DNA of 64,000 nucleotides from Roseibium sp. Sym1 (GTDB lineage: Bacteria > Pseudomonadota > Alphaproteobacteria > Rhizobiales > Stappiaceae). Both the position numbers and the translations under genes were made by a program. The stretch is from NCBI RefSeq assembly GCF_027359675.1, contig NZ_CP114786.1, positions 5,988,501 through 6,052,500 of the forward strand, read 5' to 3'. Shown piece by piece: positions 1 through 9,305 of the stretch (position 1 is the stretch's first letter; the number at the start of each line of letters is the position of its first letter). The notes beneath the pieces were generated by a model, which made no database searches, was not told the origin of the DNA, and saw only the letters and a list, made by a program, of their open reading frames with translations.

Positions 1-29
1 GGGTCTCGCGCTGCTCGCCCGGGGTGACA
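1..29. repeat. right arm of an intergenic palindromic repeat, cut by the window edge
   Basis: The first 29 bases are nearly identical to the right arm of the large inverted repeat at 9902-10053; both contain CTCGCCCGGGGTGAC. The left arm would lie outside the window. It is probably one copy of a dispersed element. Confidence 0.55.
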
Positions 30-69
30 GCGCTTAGGGTGGCCAAGGTCCTTGAAAGCAGGCAGCACC

Positions 70-456
70 CTACTCGTCCTCTCCGTCCTCCCGGTCCCGC
101 TCGTAAAGCGTCATCTCGGAAATGTCCGGCAGCCAGGCCTCGCGCCTTATGGTCCAGAGTTCATAACTCGGCCGGAACTGATCCGGCGCATCAAATGCGC
201 CCAGATGCAGCTCCATCTCATCGCCGGTCTGTGAAAACACCGAGGATCCGCAGCGGGGGCAGAAGGACCGGCGCTGATAAGACCCCGTTTCGCCTTCGAC
301 CGTGACGGCGTCCTCGGGATAGATCGCCGAAGCATGAAACAGCGCACCATGGTGCTTGCGGCAGTCCATGCAATGGCAGAGGCCGACGCGCAGCGGCTGG
401 CCCGTGGCGGTGAAACGAACCGCACCGCATAGGCAGCCGCCGGTATGGGTTTCCAT
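70..456 (-). CDS. GFA/CENP-V domain protein
   Basis: A 128-aa protein of the glutathione-dependent formaldehyde-activating (GFA) fold, a small zinc-binding beta-tent protein. The zinc cysteines are in GGCLCGAVRF near the N-terminus, CHCMDCRKHHG in the middle and FCPRCGSS further on. I chose the ATG at 456 because GAGGAGAAGG precedes it at good spacing; an upstream in-frame ATG at 489 has no such site and would overlap the SDR gene. It lies 10 bp after the stop of the upstream SDR gene, so the two are co-transcribed. Most GFA-family members have no proven reaction, and the formaldehyde role is not established for this branch. Confidence 0.8.
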   Translation of the reverse strand: METHTGGCLCGAVRFTATGQPLRVGLCHCMDCRKHHGALFHASAIYPEDAVTVEGETGSYQRRSFCPRCGSSVFSQTGDEMELHLGAFDAPDQFRPSYELWTIRREAWLPDISEMTLYERDREDGEDE

Positions 457-466
457 GGCCTTCTCC

Positions 467-1207
467 TCAGATACAGCGGCCGCCATCAACCTCCATCGCC
501 ACGCCGGTGATCATGCCGGCTTCATCCGAACACAGGAAACACGCGGCGTTGCCCATGTCTTCCGGCGTCGAGAAGCGGCCGATCGGGATGGTCGACAGGA
601 ACTTGGCGCGCATTTCCGGCGTGTCTTCGCCCATGAAGCTCTTCAGGAGCGGGGTTTCGCCGGCAACCGGGCAGATGGCGTTGACGCGCACGCCCGACGG
701 CGCCAGCTCGACCGCCATGGTCTTGGTCGCGGTGATCATCCAGCCCTTGGAGGCATTGTACCAGTTGAGTTTCGGGCGCGGGCTGAGACCGGCGGTCGAG
801 GCAACGTTCAGGATCGCGCCCCTGCCAGCCTCCGTCATAGCGGGCACGAAATGTTTCGCCGTCAGGTAGACCGACTTGCAGTTGACCGCCATGACCCGGT
901 CGAACTCCTCCTCGGTGACGTCCTGCATCGGCTTGGGCAGATGTGTGATGCCGGCATTGTTGACGAGGATATCGACGGGTCCGAGCAACGAGGAGGCAAC
1001 GTCGGCCAGGTGGCTGACGCTGTCATTGCTGGAGACATCGGCCCTGATGGCGAGACCCTTCACCTCCGCCGCGATTTCCTCCGCCAGGTCAAGGTTCAGG
1101 TCGGCAACCATCACCTTCGCGCCTTCAGCGGCGAATTTGCGCACGATCCCGGCGCCGAAGCCGGAGGCACCGCCGGTGACGATCGCTTTTTTTCCGTCCA
1201 GTCTCAT
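467..1207 (-). CDS. SDR-family NAD(P)-dependent oxidoreductase
   Basis: A 246-aa classical short-chain dehydrogenase/reductase of normal length. The Rossmann glycine motif TGGASGFG is at residues 11-18, NNAG at about 83-86, and the catalytic Ser137, Tyr150 and Lys154 (YNASK) are present; the C-terminus ends in the usual VDGGRCI. It resembles 3-oxoacyl-ACP reductase (FabG)-like and glucose dehydrogenase-like SDRs that act in catabolism. The substrate cannot be told from sequence. It leads a two-gene unit with the GFA protein. It is separated from the aldehyde dehydrogenase upstream by 288 bp containing hairpins, so it may have its own promoter. Confidence 0.85.
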   Translation of the reverse strand: MRLDGKKAIVTGGASGFGAGIVRKFAAEGAKVMVADLNLDLAEEIAAEVKGLAIRADVSSNDSVSHLADVASSLLGPVDILVNNAGITHLPKPMQDVTEEEFDRVMAVNCKSVYLTAKHFVPAMTEAGRGAILNVASTAGLSPRPKLNWYNASKGWMITATKTMAVELAPSGVRVNAICPVAGETPLLKSFMGEDTPEMRAKFLSTIPIGRFSTPEDMGNAACFLCSDEAGMITGVAMEVDGGRCI

Positions 1208-1330
1208 GTCTGTCTCCCGTTCCTGTATCCCTGCTCTCCGTCGTCATCCCGGCCAAGCGCAGCAAACACCGGGACCGAAGAGCCACGTTCATCTGTTCGT
1301 TTCTTTAACGCCCACCCTCACCATTCGTCA

Positions 1331-1432
1331 TTGCCGGGCGCGACCCGGCAATCCATGCCGTGACCGCGCATCACGCCCAGGCCGTGCTTGCGGAAACGAA
1401 ACGGGATGGATGCCATGGCCAAGCCATGGCAT
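1331..1432. repeat. two hairpins between the aldehyde dehydrogenase and SDR genes
   Basis: Two perfect stems lie in this gap. TTGCCGGG pairs with CCCGGCAA (1331-1351, loop of 5). ATGCCATGG pairs with CCATGGCAT (1410-1432, loop of 5). The second lies 64 bp beyond the dehydrogenase stop and may end that transcript, although no T-run follows. The rest of 1208-1495 shows nothing else clear. Confidence 0.45.
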
Positions 1433-1495
1433 GACGGAGGAGAGGATGGCCGCCCTCAATTGTCACGTTTGGTTCAAGTCGGTTTGCCCTTCTCC

Positions 1496-2950
1496 TCACC
1501 CGTGGAACGCCGCCACGGTCTTCAGCGTGGTAAAGCCATAGAGCGCCTCGAAGCCTTTTTCCCTTCCGTGGCCGGACTTGCCCATGCCGCCGAAGGGCAG
1601 TTCGACACCGCCGCCGGCGCCGTAATTGTTGATGAAGACCTGGCCGGTGCGGATCTTCTTCGCAAGGCGCATCTGGCGCGCGCCGTCGCGGGTCCACAGG
1701 CTGGCCACCAGGCCATAATCGGTGCCGTTGGCAATGGCGATTGCCTCGTCCTCGTCGTCGAAGGGAATGATCACCTGGACCGGCCCGAAGATCTCGTCGC
1801 GGGCAAGCGTGTGGTTGGGCGCGACACCGGCAAACAGCGTCGGGCGGACATAATTGCCGCCCTCAGGCGCCTCGTGAAGCACGCCTTCGGCGGCCTTTTC
1901 CAGGTCCGCGCCGCGATCCAGGAAACTGGAGACGATGCCCTGCTGTTTCGCCGAGATCAGCGGTCCGACATCGAGATCGGCCAGTGCCGGCCCGACCTTC
2001 AAGGCGCCGTAGCGCTCGGCCATCCGTGCCGTGACCTCGTCGAGCCTCGAGCGCTGCACCAGGATGCGCGAGGAGGCCGAGCAGGTCTGGCCGGCGTTCT
2101 GAATACCGGCATTGACGAGAAACGGCAGGGCGGCGTCGAGATCGGCGTCGTCAAAGACAAGCTGGGGCGACTTTCCGCCGAGTTCCAGCGTCACCGGCAC
2201 GACGTTCTTCGCCGCCGCGGTCTGGACATGCACGCCGGTCGCGACCGAGCCGGTGAAGCTGATGTGATGGACGCGCGGATGGGCGGTGAGCGCCGCGCCG
2301 GCTTCCGAGCCGAGACCAGGCACCACGTTGAGCGCGCCGTCCGGCAATCCGGCCTGACGGGCGAGATCCGCAAAGGCGAGCGCGGTCAGGCAGGCGTCTT
2401 CCGCCGGCTTCAGGACGCAGGCATTGCCGGTTGCCAGCGCCGCCCCGACCGAACGGCCGATGATCTGCATCGGATAGTTCCACGGCACGATGTGGCCGGT
2501 GACCCCGTGCGGCTCGCGCAGGGTGTAGACCGTGTAGCCGTCGAGATAGGGAATGGTCTGCCCGTGCAGCTTGTCGGCGGCACCGCCATAGAATTCCAGG
2601 TAACGCGCCAGCGCGACGGCATCGGCCCGCGCCTGTTTCAGCGGCTTGCCGACATCGATGGCCTCGATCCGGGCGAGATGCTCGACCTTTTCCAGTACCA
2701 GCTCGCGCAGACGGAACAGGAAGCGGCCGCGTTCGGCGGCCGTCGCCCGGCCCCACTCGCCTTGCATCGCGGCTTCGGCGGCGGCAACCGCCGCATCGAT
2801 ATCCTCCGCCCCGCCCCGGGCGATGGAGCCGATGCGGGCGCCGGTCGAGGGATCGTTCAGCGGCAGGTCCTCGCCGCCCACCGGGTCCACCCATTGACCG
2901 GCGATCAGGCATTTGGCGGGATCGAACCAGAGATCGAGTTCCTGGGTCAT
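1496..2950 (-). CDS. aldehyde dehydrogenase (betaine-aldehyde/aminoaldehyde type)
   Basis: A 484-aa NAD(P)-dependent aldehyde dehydrogenase of normal length. Seen: the oxyanion-hole Asn158 in PWNYP, the general-base Glu256 in LELGGK, and the nucleophile Cys290 in GQTCSASSR. AGGAGG five bases before the ATG at 2950 sets the start. It follows the ABC transporter ATPase by 10 bp, as the last gene of the M20/ABC importer operon. The overall pattern is closest to betaine-aldehyde and gamma-aminobutyraldehyde dehydrogenases. With an importer and a deacylase in the same unit, oxidation of an aldehyde derived from an N-acylated amine or amino acid is plausible but unproven. Confidence 0.88.
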   Translation of the reverse strand: MTQELDLWFDPAKCLIAGQWVDPVGGEDLPLNDPSTGARIGSIARGGAEDIDAAVAAAEAAMQGEWGRATAAERGRFLFRLRELVLEKVEHLARIEAIDVGKPLKQARADAVALARYLEFYGGAADKLHGQTIPYLDGYTVYTLREPHGVTGHIVPWNYPMQIIGRSVGAALATGNACVLKPAEDACLTALAFADLARQAGLPDGALNVVPGLGSEAGAALTAHPRVHHISFTGSVATGVHVQTAAAKNVVPVTLELGGKSPQLVFDDADLDAALPFLVNAGIQNAGQTCSASSRILVQRSRLDEVTARMAERYGALKVGPALADLDVGPLISAKQQGIVSSFLDRGADLEKAAEGVLHEAPEGGNYVRPTLFAGVAPNHTLARDEIFGPVQVIIPFDDEDEAIAIANGTDYGLVASLWTRDGARQMRLAKKIRTGQVFINNYGAGGGVELPFGGMGKSGHGREKGFEALYGFTTLKTVAAFHG

Positions 2951-2960
2951 GATACCTCCT

Positions 2961-4550
2961 TCAGGCCGCGTCCGCCGGCAGAACCGGCGCGGCGGCAACA
3001 AGCTGTTTGGTGTAGGGATGGTTCGGGTGGTCAAGGACGGTGGCCGTCGGGCCTTCCTCGACGATCTTGCCGGCCTGCATCACCAGGACCCGGTCGGTGA
3101 TCGAGCGCACCACGCTGAGGTCATGGCTGATGAAGAGATAGGTCAGACCGAAGCGGCCGCCCAGATCCGCCAGAAGATCGAGCACCTGGGCGCGCACCGA
3201 GACATCGAGCGCCGAAACGGCCTCGTCCAGGATGATCAGGTCCGGTTTGATGATCAGCGCCCTGGCAATGGCGATCCGCTGGCGCTGACCGCCGGAGAAC
3301 TCGTGAATATACTTGTCCGCATCGGACGCCTTCAGGCCGACACTTTCCAGTGCCTCGGCGATGGCGTCCGCCCGATCTTGCCCTTTCGGCGGCGCCTCCA
3401 GAAGATGGAACGGCTCGGTGACCAGCCGGTCGACCTTCCAGCGCGGGTTGAAGCTGCCATAGGGATCCTGGAAGACCACCTGCATGCGCCGGCGCACGGC
3501 GGCATTTGCGTGATGGTGGGTGAAGACCGGCTGGCCGTCGAACAGGATCTCGCCGCCCTGGACTTCCTCCAGCCCGAGGATCGCCCGTGTCAGCGTGGAC
3601 TTGCCGCAGCCGGATTCGCCGACAAGCCCGAGACTTTCGCCCTTGCGGATCTCGAAACTCACCTTGTCGACGGCCCTGAAATGCGTGGCCTTGCCCCACC
3701 AGCCGTGGGTGTGGCCGGTATAATCGCGCACGACATCCCGCACTTGAAGAAGCGGTGTCTCGACTGCCTCGCCGGTGCGCTCGGGCACATGGCCGGACGC
3801 TTCCAGCAGGGCCCGGGAATAGGGATGCTTCAGGTTGGAGAAGAGGTGGTCGGCCGGGCCGCTTTCGACCACCTCGCCGTCCTTCATGATCACAAGGTCG
3901 TCGGCGAGATCGGCGACGACGGCAAGGTCATGGCTGATCAGCATCAGACCCATGCCGTCCTCGGCGACTAGCCGTTTCAGGAGATCGAGGATCTGCGCCT
4001 GGGTGGTGACATCAAGGGCGGTTGTCGGTTCGTCCGCGATCAGGAGTTTCGGTTTCAGGGCAATCGCCATGGCGATCACCACACGCTGGCGCTGGCCGCC
4101 GGAGAGTTCATGCGGATAGCGCGACAGCGGGAACCTGTCCTGCGGCAGTTCGGCCCGGGAGAGCGCCTCTGCGGCACGGGACATGGCGTCGGCTTTTGAA
4201 ACATTCTCATGGATGAGAATGGTCTCGGCCACCTGTGCCCCGATGGTCTTCAGCGGGTTGAGCGCCGTCATCGGCTCCTGGAAGACCATGCCGACATCCC
4301 GGCCCCGCAGGCTGCAGAGGTCCTTTTCGGCAAGGGAGAGAATGTCCTTTCCGTCCAGCGTAATCCGGCCGGCGCAGTCCGACCCGTTTGGCAGGAGCTG
4401 CAGCACGCTGAAGGCGGTGATCGACTTGCCCGAACCGCTCTCGCCGATGACCCCGAGAATCCTCCCGGGGGCAACCTTCATGGACACGCCCTTCAGGATC
4501 GGCTGTCCGTGAATGGTGAGCGACAGGGCGTCGATCGCCAGAAGGCTCAT
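2961..4550 (-). CDS. dipeptide-type ABC importer, fused double ATPase
   Basis: A 529-aa protein with two complete ABC ATPase domains in tandem, as in the GsiA/YejF type (a DppD-DppF fusion). The first half has Walker A GESGSGKS at residues 36-43 and signature LSGGQRQRV; the second has [10 protein letters not shown] and FSGGQRQRI. Both keep Walker B aspartates (LLIADEP, LIILDEA). Each half carries the oligopeptide C-terminal extension ending in the HPYT/HPYS element. The ATG at 4550 overlaps the stop of the permease gene as ATGA, showing translational coupling. It powers import through the two permeases encoded just upstream. Confidence 0.92.
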   Translation of the reverse strand: MSLLAIDALSLTIHGQPILKGVSMKVAPGRILGVIGESGSGKSITAFSVLQLLPNGSDCAGRITLDGKDILSLAEKDLCSLRGRDVGMVFQEPMTALNPLKTIGAQVAETILIHENVSKADAMSRAAEALSRAELPQDRFPLSRYPHELSGGQRQRVVIAMAIALKPKLLIADEPTTALDVTTQAQILDLLKRLVAEDGMGLMLISHDLAVVADLADDLVIMKDGEVVESGPADHLFSNLKHPYSRALLEASGHVPERTGEAVETPLLQVRDVVRDYTGHTHGWWGKATHFRAVDKVSFEIRKGESLGLVGESGCGKSTLTRAILGLEEVQGGEILFDGQPVFTHHHANAAVRRRMQVVFQDPYGSFNPRWKVDRLVTEPFHLLEAPPKGQDRADAIAEALESVGLKASDADKYIHEFSGGQRQRIAIARALIIKPDLIILDEAVSALDVSVRAQVLDLLADLGGRFGLTYLFISHDLSVVRSITDRVLVMQAGKIVEEGPTATVLDHPNHPYTKQLVAAAPVLPADAA

Positions 4551-5377
4551 GCGCGCGCCCTCCTGAGTTTCGGGTCGAGCACGTCCCGCAATCCGTCGCC
4601 GAGCAGGTTGAGGCCGAGTACGGTCAGCAGGATGGCGAGGCCCGGGAAGAGCGCGAGATGGGGCGCGAGCGATATCATCGTCTGGCTGTCTGCCAGCATG
4701 CGCCCCCAGCTGGCAATCGGCGGCTGCGCGCCGAGCCCGACATAGCTCAAGCCCGCCTCGGCGAGAATGCCGAGCGAAAACTGGATGGTGCCCTGGACGA
4801 TCAGCAGGTTGGCGACATTGGGCAGGATGTGTTCCAGCGAGATCCGCGCCGGCCCCTTGCCAGCCACCCGCGCCGCCAGGATGTAGTCCCGGCTCCACAG
4901 CGACAGCGCCGCGCCGCGCGTCAGGCGCGCGAAGACCGGAATGTTGAAAATGCCGATGGCGATGATGGCATTCAGCGCCGACGCGCCGAAGACGGCGGTG
5001 ATCATCACGGCAATCAGCAGGCTCGGAAAGGCAAAGACGAGATCGTTGCCGCGCATGATCACCTCGTCCACGAGCCCCCCCTTCCTGGCGGCCGCAGCCA
5101 GGCCGAACGGCACGCCGATGACCATGCCGATGCCGACAGCGACCAACGCAACGGCAATGGAGGTTCGCGCGCCTTCCATGATCATGCTGAGGATATCCCG
5201 GCCGAACTGGTCCGTGCCGAAAGGATGGGCCCAGCCTGGACCTTTCATGCGGTTCGCGATGTCCAGCACGGTGATGTCGTAGGGCACCCAGACGAGGCTG
5301 ATCAGCGCGGCACCGGCAAAGACAAGCGTCAGGATCAGGCCGGGCAAAAGCGTTCGGCTGGAAAGGAGAACACTCAT
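4547..5377 (-). CDS. dipeptide-type ABC importer permease (DppC-like)
   Basis: A 276-aa inner-membrane permease with about six hydrophobic segments. The BPD_transp_1 EAA loop is visible as EAGLSYVGLGAQPP followed by a conserved W (SWGRML). The N-terminal GTDQFGRDILS is typical of the DppC/OppC family. Its start overlaps the stop of the DppB-like gene by one base (TGATG), and its stop overlaps the ATPase start. It forms the channel with the adjacent DppB-like subunit. Confidence 0.92.
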   Translation of the reverse strand: MSVLLSSRTLLPGLILTLVFAGAALISLVWVPYDITVLDIANRMKGPGWAHPFGTDQFGRDILSMIMEGARTSIAVALVAVGIGMVIGVPFGLAAAARKGGLVDEVIMRGNDLVFAFPSLLIAVMITAVFGASALNAIIAIGIFNIPVFARLTRGAALSLWSRDYILAARVAGKGPARISLEHILPNVANLLIVQGTIQFSLGILAEAGLSYVGLGAQPPIASWGRMLADSQTMISLAPHLALFPGLAILLTVLGLNLLGDGLRDVLDPKLRRARA

Positions 5378-6324
5378 CAGCGGCGTCTCCTCAGGCGCGG
5401 ATCCACCCAGGCATAGGCCATGTCGACCGCGAAATTGACCAGGATCACCGCGAAGACCAGCAGCATCACGACACTCTCGACCACGATCAGATCGCGCGCG
5501 CTGATTGACTGGAACACCAGCCGGCCAAGGCCCGGCAGGAAAAAGACATTCTCGATGATGATGGCACCGGCCAGCAGAAACGAGAACTGCAGGCCCAGAA
5601 TCGTCAGCACCGGGATCAGGGCGTTGCGGACCGCGTGCCGCCAGAGCGCCTGGCCCCTGCTCAGTCCCTTGGCACGGGCGGTGCGGATGAAATCCTCGCT
5701 GAGCGTGTCGAGAAGGCTGGAGCGCATCACCCTGGTCAGGATGCTCGCCTGCGGCAACGCAAGCGCGATGGCCGGCAGGGTCAGCGCCTTCATGGCCGGG
5801 AAGAAACCGGCATCCCAGCCCGGGAATCCGCCGGCGGAGAACCAGCGCAGATTGATGGCGAACACCAGCACCATCAGCATGGCGAACCAGAAATTCGGAA
5901 TGGCGACGCCGAGCTGCGTTACCCCCATGACACCGGCATCAACGGCGGAACCGCGCCGGGAAGCCGCCCAGATCCCGGCCGGGAATGCGATCAGCGTGCT
6001 CAGGGTGAGCGCGTAAAGCGCCAACGGCAGGGACACCCAGAGCCGGTCGCCGATCATGCCGGCCACGGGCGTGCGGTAGGTGTAGGAGGTGCCGAAATCG
6101 CCGGTCAGCAGGCCGCCCGCCCAGGACAGGTAGCGTTCAAGCACCGAACCGTTCAGGCCGAGTTCCTGCCGTAGGGCATTGAGCGTGTCTTCCTGGGCGT
6201 TGAGGCCGAGCATATAGGCCGCCGGGTCGCCCGGCACGACTTCCAGCGCCAGGAAGATCACCACCGAGGCGGCCACGAGGCTCAGCCCCAGGGACAACAG
6301 GCGTTTCAGGAAATAGTGCAGCAT
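5377..6324 (-). CDS. dipeptide-type ABC importer permease (DppB-like)
   Basis: A 315-aa inner-membrane permease. It has the N-terminal TM helix of the family (LKRLLSLGLSLVAASVVIFL), then VPGDPAAYMLG, the EAA region with RTARAKGL, and a C-terminal WVDPRLR motif seen in nearly all DppB/OppB/GsiC proteins. It is preceded by a 92-bp gap after the binding-protein gene with no obvious terminator, so it is probably in the same operon. Confidence 0.92.
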   Translation of the reverse strand: MLHYFLKRLLSLGLSLVAASVVIFLALEVVPGDPAAYMLGLNAQEDTLNALRQELGLNGSVLERYLSWAGGLLTGDFGTSYTYRTPVAGMIGDRLWVSLPLALYALTLSTLIAFPAGIWAASRRGSAVDAGVMGVTQLGVAIPNFWFAMLMVLVFAINLRWFSAGGFPGWDAGFFPAMKALTLPAIALALPQASILTRVMRSSLLDTLSEDFIRTARAKGLSRGQALWRHAVRNALIPVLTILGLQFSFLLAGAIIIENVFFLPGLGRLVFQSISARDLIVVESVVMLLVFAVILVNFAVDMAYAWVDPRLRRRR

Positions 6325-6416
6325 GACCGCGTTAAGTGCCTATCGGCGGTTCCAGGAAGGCGAAGGGAGTGGCGCGTGTCCGCGAAAAGGCACGGACACG
6401 CGTGTTCAGGCGACGA

Positions 6417-7901
6417 TCAGTCTTCCCAGTAGACGGCCGTCAGGTCCGTCGCCTGGGTCGGCTGGTTCTTCCAGAGCCCCTTGATCTTGGCGTTGGCAAC
6501 GGTCGGGAAGGCAAGCTGGAACAGGTAGCCGTTGACATAGTCGTTGGAGATGATCTCCTGCGCGTCCTTCAAAAGCGCCGAGCGTTTTGCCGGATCGTTT
6601 TCAACGGTCAGGGCCTCGATCAGCTTCTGGAAGTCCGCATTGTCATACTGGAAATAGTAGTCCGGTCGGGCATAGATGCCGATGTCCATCGGTTCGGTGT
6701 GGCTGACGATGGTCAGGCCGAAATCCTTGCCCTTGAACACCTGCTCCAGCCACTGCGCCCATTCCAGGTTGGTGATCTCCGTCTCGATGCCGACGGCGCG
6801 CAGCTGCGCGGCGATGATCTCGCCGCCCCGGCGGGCATAGGACGGCGGCGGCAGCTTCAATGTGGTGGTGAAACCGTCCGGGAACCCGGCCTCGGCAAGC
6901 AGTTTCTTCGACAGTTCCGGGTCGTACTGGCTCAAGGAAGTCAGATCGACATAGTCCGGGTTATGCGGCGCGAAATGGGTGCCGATCGGTGTGCCGTAGC
7001 CGAACATGGCGCCGTCGATGATCGCCTGCCGGTCGATGGCATGGGCAATCGCTTCGCGCACCTTGATGTTGTCGAGCGGCGGCAGCTTGTTGTTGGTCGA
7101 CAGGATCGTCTCGCCTTCCGTCGACCCGACCAGCACCTGGAAGCGCGGATCGGCCTCGAATTGCGGCAGGTTTTCCGGTGCCGGGAAACCGACAAAGGCA
7201 TTGACGTCCTCGGCCATCACCGCCGCAAAGGCCGCGGTCGGATCGGAAATGAACTTGAAGGTGACCTTGTCGAGCTTTGCAGGCTCGCCCCAGTAGTCGG
7301 CGTTCTTTTCCAGGTCGATCCGGTCGCCCTGGACCCAGTCGGCAAACTGGAAGGCACCGGTGCCGATCGGCTTCGACTTGATGTCGCCGACGCTCTCCGG
7401 CGCGACAATGACCGCGTCGCCCCAGGCCATGTTGAACAGGAAGCTGCCATTCGGCTCTTTCAGGGTCACCTTGACGGTCAGCGGATCGACTGCCTCGACG
7501 CTGTCGATGCCGGCAAACAGCGCCTTCTGGGCGTTCTGGCTGTCATCGGCACGGGCACGGTCCAGGCTGAACTTGACGTCCTCGGCAGTCATGTCGGTGC
7601 CGTCGTGGAACTTGACGCCCTCATGCAGCTTGAACGTATAGGTCTTGCCGTCCTCGGAGATCTCCCAGCTTTCGGCAAGGCCCGGATTGACCGAACCGTC
7701 CGGCCCGAAGCGGGTCAGGCCCTCGAAAACATTGGAATAAAGCACGGAATCGATGGCCCCGGCCGCGGCACTGGTCGGGTCCAGATGCGGCGGCTCGAGC
7801 TGCATGGCGACAACGATATCGCCCTTGGCATGGGCGAGCCCCATGCTCGCGGTCAGCGCCAAGGCACTTATCACTCCCAGTCCGATCTTACGCAAGCTCA
7901 T
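6417..7901 (-). CDS. ABC importer substrate-binding protein, family 5
   Basis: A 494-aa periplasmic binding protein of the SBP_bac_5 family. A Sec signal peptide ends near residue 25 (ALTASMGLAHA-KG). The family signature follows: PPHLDPT, VYSNVFEGL-like (LYSNVFEGLTRF), WEISEDGKTYTFKLHEGVKFHDG and the DVKFSLDR segment. Such proteins bind di- or oligopeptides, but also opines, glutathione and other small amides. It overlaps the upstream M20 gene by 14 bp, which suggests that the imported ligand is the amidohydrolase substrate. Confidence 0.9.
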   Translation of the reverse strand: MSLRKIGLGVISALALTASMGLAHAKGDIVVAMQLEPPHLDPTSAAAGAIDSVLYSNVFEGLTRFGPDGSVNPGLAESWEISEDGKTYTFKLHEGVKFHDGTDMTAEDVKFSLDRARADDSQNAQKALFAGIDSVEAVDPLTVKVTLKEPNGSFLFNMAWGDAVIVAPESVGDIKSKPIGTGAFQFADWVQGDRIDLEKNADYWGEPAKLDKVTFKFISDPTAAFAAVMAEDVNAFVGFPAPENLPQFEADPRFQVLVGSTEGETILSTNNKLPPLDNIKVREAIAHAIDRQAIIDGAMFGYGTPIGTHFAPHNPDYVDLTSLSQYDPELSKKLLAEAGFPDGFTTTLKLPPPSYARRGGEIIAAQLRAVGIETEITNLEWAQWLEQVFKGKDFGLTIVSHTEPMDIGIYARPDYYFQYDNADFQKLIEALTVENDPAKRSALLKDAQEIISNDYVNGYLFQLAFPTVANAKIKGLWKNQPTQATDLTAVYWED

Positions 7902-9213
7902 GACTTCCCCCTTTTTCTGTCGGCTGATTTTCGTCTTCAGCCAGAAGATCTATCAGCGAGCGGCCCATCACCTTCGCCGAGTCGAGCATGTCGTCCACGC
8001 CGACATATTCGTCCGGTTTGTGTGCCAGATCCAGAATGCCCGGGCCATAGGCGATACAATTTTTCAGTTTGCCGATGCGGTCGATATGCTTCTGGTCGTA
8101 GGTGCCGGGGCTGACCACATATTCCGCGTCCCTGCCCATGGTCTCGCGGATGGCTTTCGCAACAGTCGTGACCACCGGCGCGTCCTTTTCCGTCATGGTC
8201 GGCAGCACCCGATGGAGTTCGCGGACATCGTAGCGGAATTTTTCTCGCCGGCCCTCAACCGTCTTCAACACGTCCATCACTTCGGCTTGGACCTCGTCGA
8301 TATTTTCCTCCAGCAGGAAGCGTCGGTCGATCACCATGCGGCAGCTGTCGGGCACGCAGGGACTGGGCAGGCCGGTGAAATCGGCATCGCCTTCCGACTG
8401 GCCGCCATGGATGGAATTGATGTTCAGGGTCGACTGGCGCGCGCCTTCCGGCACCACCGGCATGTCCGTGCGCTTTTGCGCCAGGGCGGGAAAGAGGCTC
8501 TCTTCCATCTCGTCGATCACCGCGCCCATATGACGGACGGCACAGTCACCCAGAAACGGCATGGAGCCATGGGCGATCTCGCCGTAGGTCTCGACTTCGG
8601 CCCACCAGACACCGCGGTGACCGAGGCAGATCCGGTCCTTGTTGAGCGGCTCGGGAATGATGACATGCTGGACACGCTCCGGGCTGAAATAGCCCTTGCC
8701 GGCGAGATAGGCGACGCCGCCATATCCACCCGATTCCTCATCCGCCGTGCCGCTGATCTCGATGGCACCGGAGAAGTCCGGGCACACGGCCAGAAAAGCC
8801 TCGGCCGCGACGATGCTGGCGGCCAGGCCACCCTTCATGTCGCAGGCCCCGCGGCCATAGATCTTGCCGTCGATCAGTTCACCGCCGAACGGGTCCTTCG
8901 TCCAGCCATGGCCGACATCGACCACGTCGATATGGCTGTTGAAATGAACGCACTCGCCGGGCCTGTCGCCGTCCCGGCGCGCAACGATGTTCCAGCGCGG
9001 ATAGCGGTCACTGTCTCCGGGCGTGCCGTGCGCGCGGATCAGTTCCACGTCAAAACCGGACGCCGCCAGGCGTTTCTGCAGGTAGTCGCAGATCTCGCGG
9101 TAGTTCTCGCCGGGCGGGTTCAATGTCGGAATGCGCAGGAGATCCTGGGTCAGCGCGACCAGGTCGTCACGCCTCATGTCAATTTCCCGGATCAGGTCGT
9201 CTGCAAGCGGCAT
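7888..9213 (-). CDS. M20 family amidohydrolase (ArgE/DapE-like)
   Basis: A 441-aa metallo-amidohydrolase of the acetylornithine deacetylase / succinyl-diaminopimelate desuccinylase family. Metal and catalytic residues are visible: HxD in NSHIDVV, GRGACDMKGG, the Glu-Glu pair in GTADEESGG, and IIPEP; a conserved His lies in the C-terminal SPGTYDQKHIDRIG. In-frame starts also exist at 9231 (ATG) and 9246 (TTG); I prefer 9213 because GGGAG lies 11 bases upstream and the homologous region begins near there. As the first gene of the importer operon, it probably cleaves an amide bond of the imported compound. A biosynthetic ArgE or DapE role is unlikely in this setting. Confidence 0.88.
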   Translation of the reverse strand: MPLADDLIREIDMRRDDLVALTQDLLRIPTLNPPGENYREICDYLQKRLAASGFDVELIRAHGTPGDSDRYPRWNIVARRDGDRPGECVHFNSHIDVVDVGHGWTKDPFGGELIDGKIYGRGACDMKGGLAASIVAAEAFLAVCPDFSGAIEISGTADEESGGYGGVAYLAGKGYFSPERVQHVIIPEPLNKDRICLGHRGVWWAEVETYGEIAHGSMPFLGDCAVRHMGAVIDEMEESLFPALAQKRTDMPVVPEGARQSTLNINSIHGGQSEGDADFTGLPSPCVPDSCRMVIDRRFLLEENIDEVQAEVMDVLKTVEGRREKFRYDVRELHRVLPTMTEKDAPVVTTVAKAIRETMGRDAEYVVSPGTYDQKHIDRIGKLKNCIAYGPGILDLAHKPDEYVGVDDMLDSAKVMGRSLIDLLAEDENQPTEKGGSHELA

Positions 9214-9265
9214 TCCGGTATCATCTCCCATTGGCAAAAGGAGCAATCACTATGCTACCCTCTTC

Positions 9266-9285
9266 CTACGGTGCCAATACCGTAG
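9266..9285. promoter_or_regulatory. inverted repeat in the divergent luxR / M20 promoter region
   Basis: CTACGGT and ACCGTAG form perfect 7-bp arms around the 6-base spacer GCCAAT. The site is centred between two divergent genes, 21 bp before the PAS-LuxR start. It is a good candidate operator for that LuxR protein, whose family binds dyads of about 18-20 bp. Confidence 0.5.
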
Positions 9286-9305
9286 TTTCACGGTGACCCA
9301 ATCAC

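Noticed and set aside
467..1207. The first SDR as part of the fucose pathway
   Set aside because: It is about 9 kb from that locus, in a different transcription unit, and the fucose operon has its own SDR.
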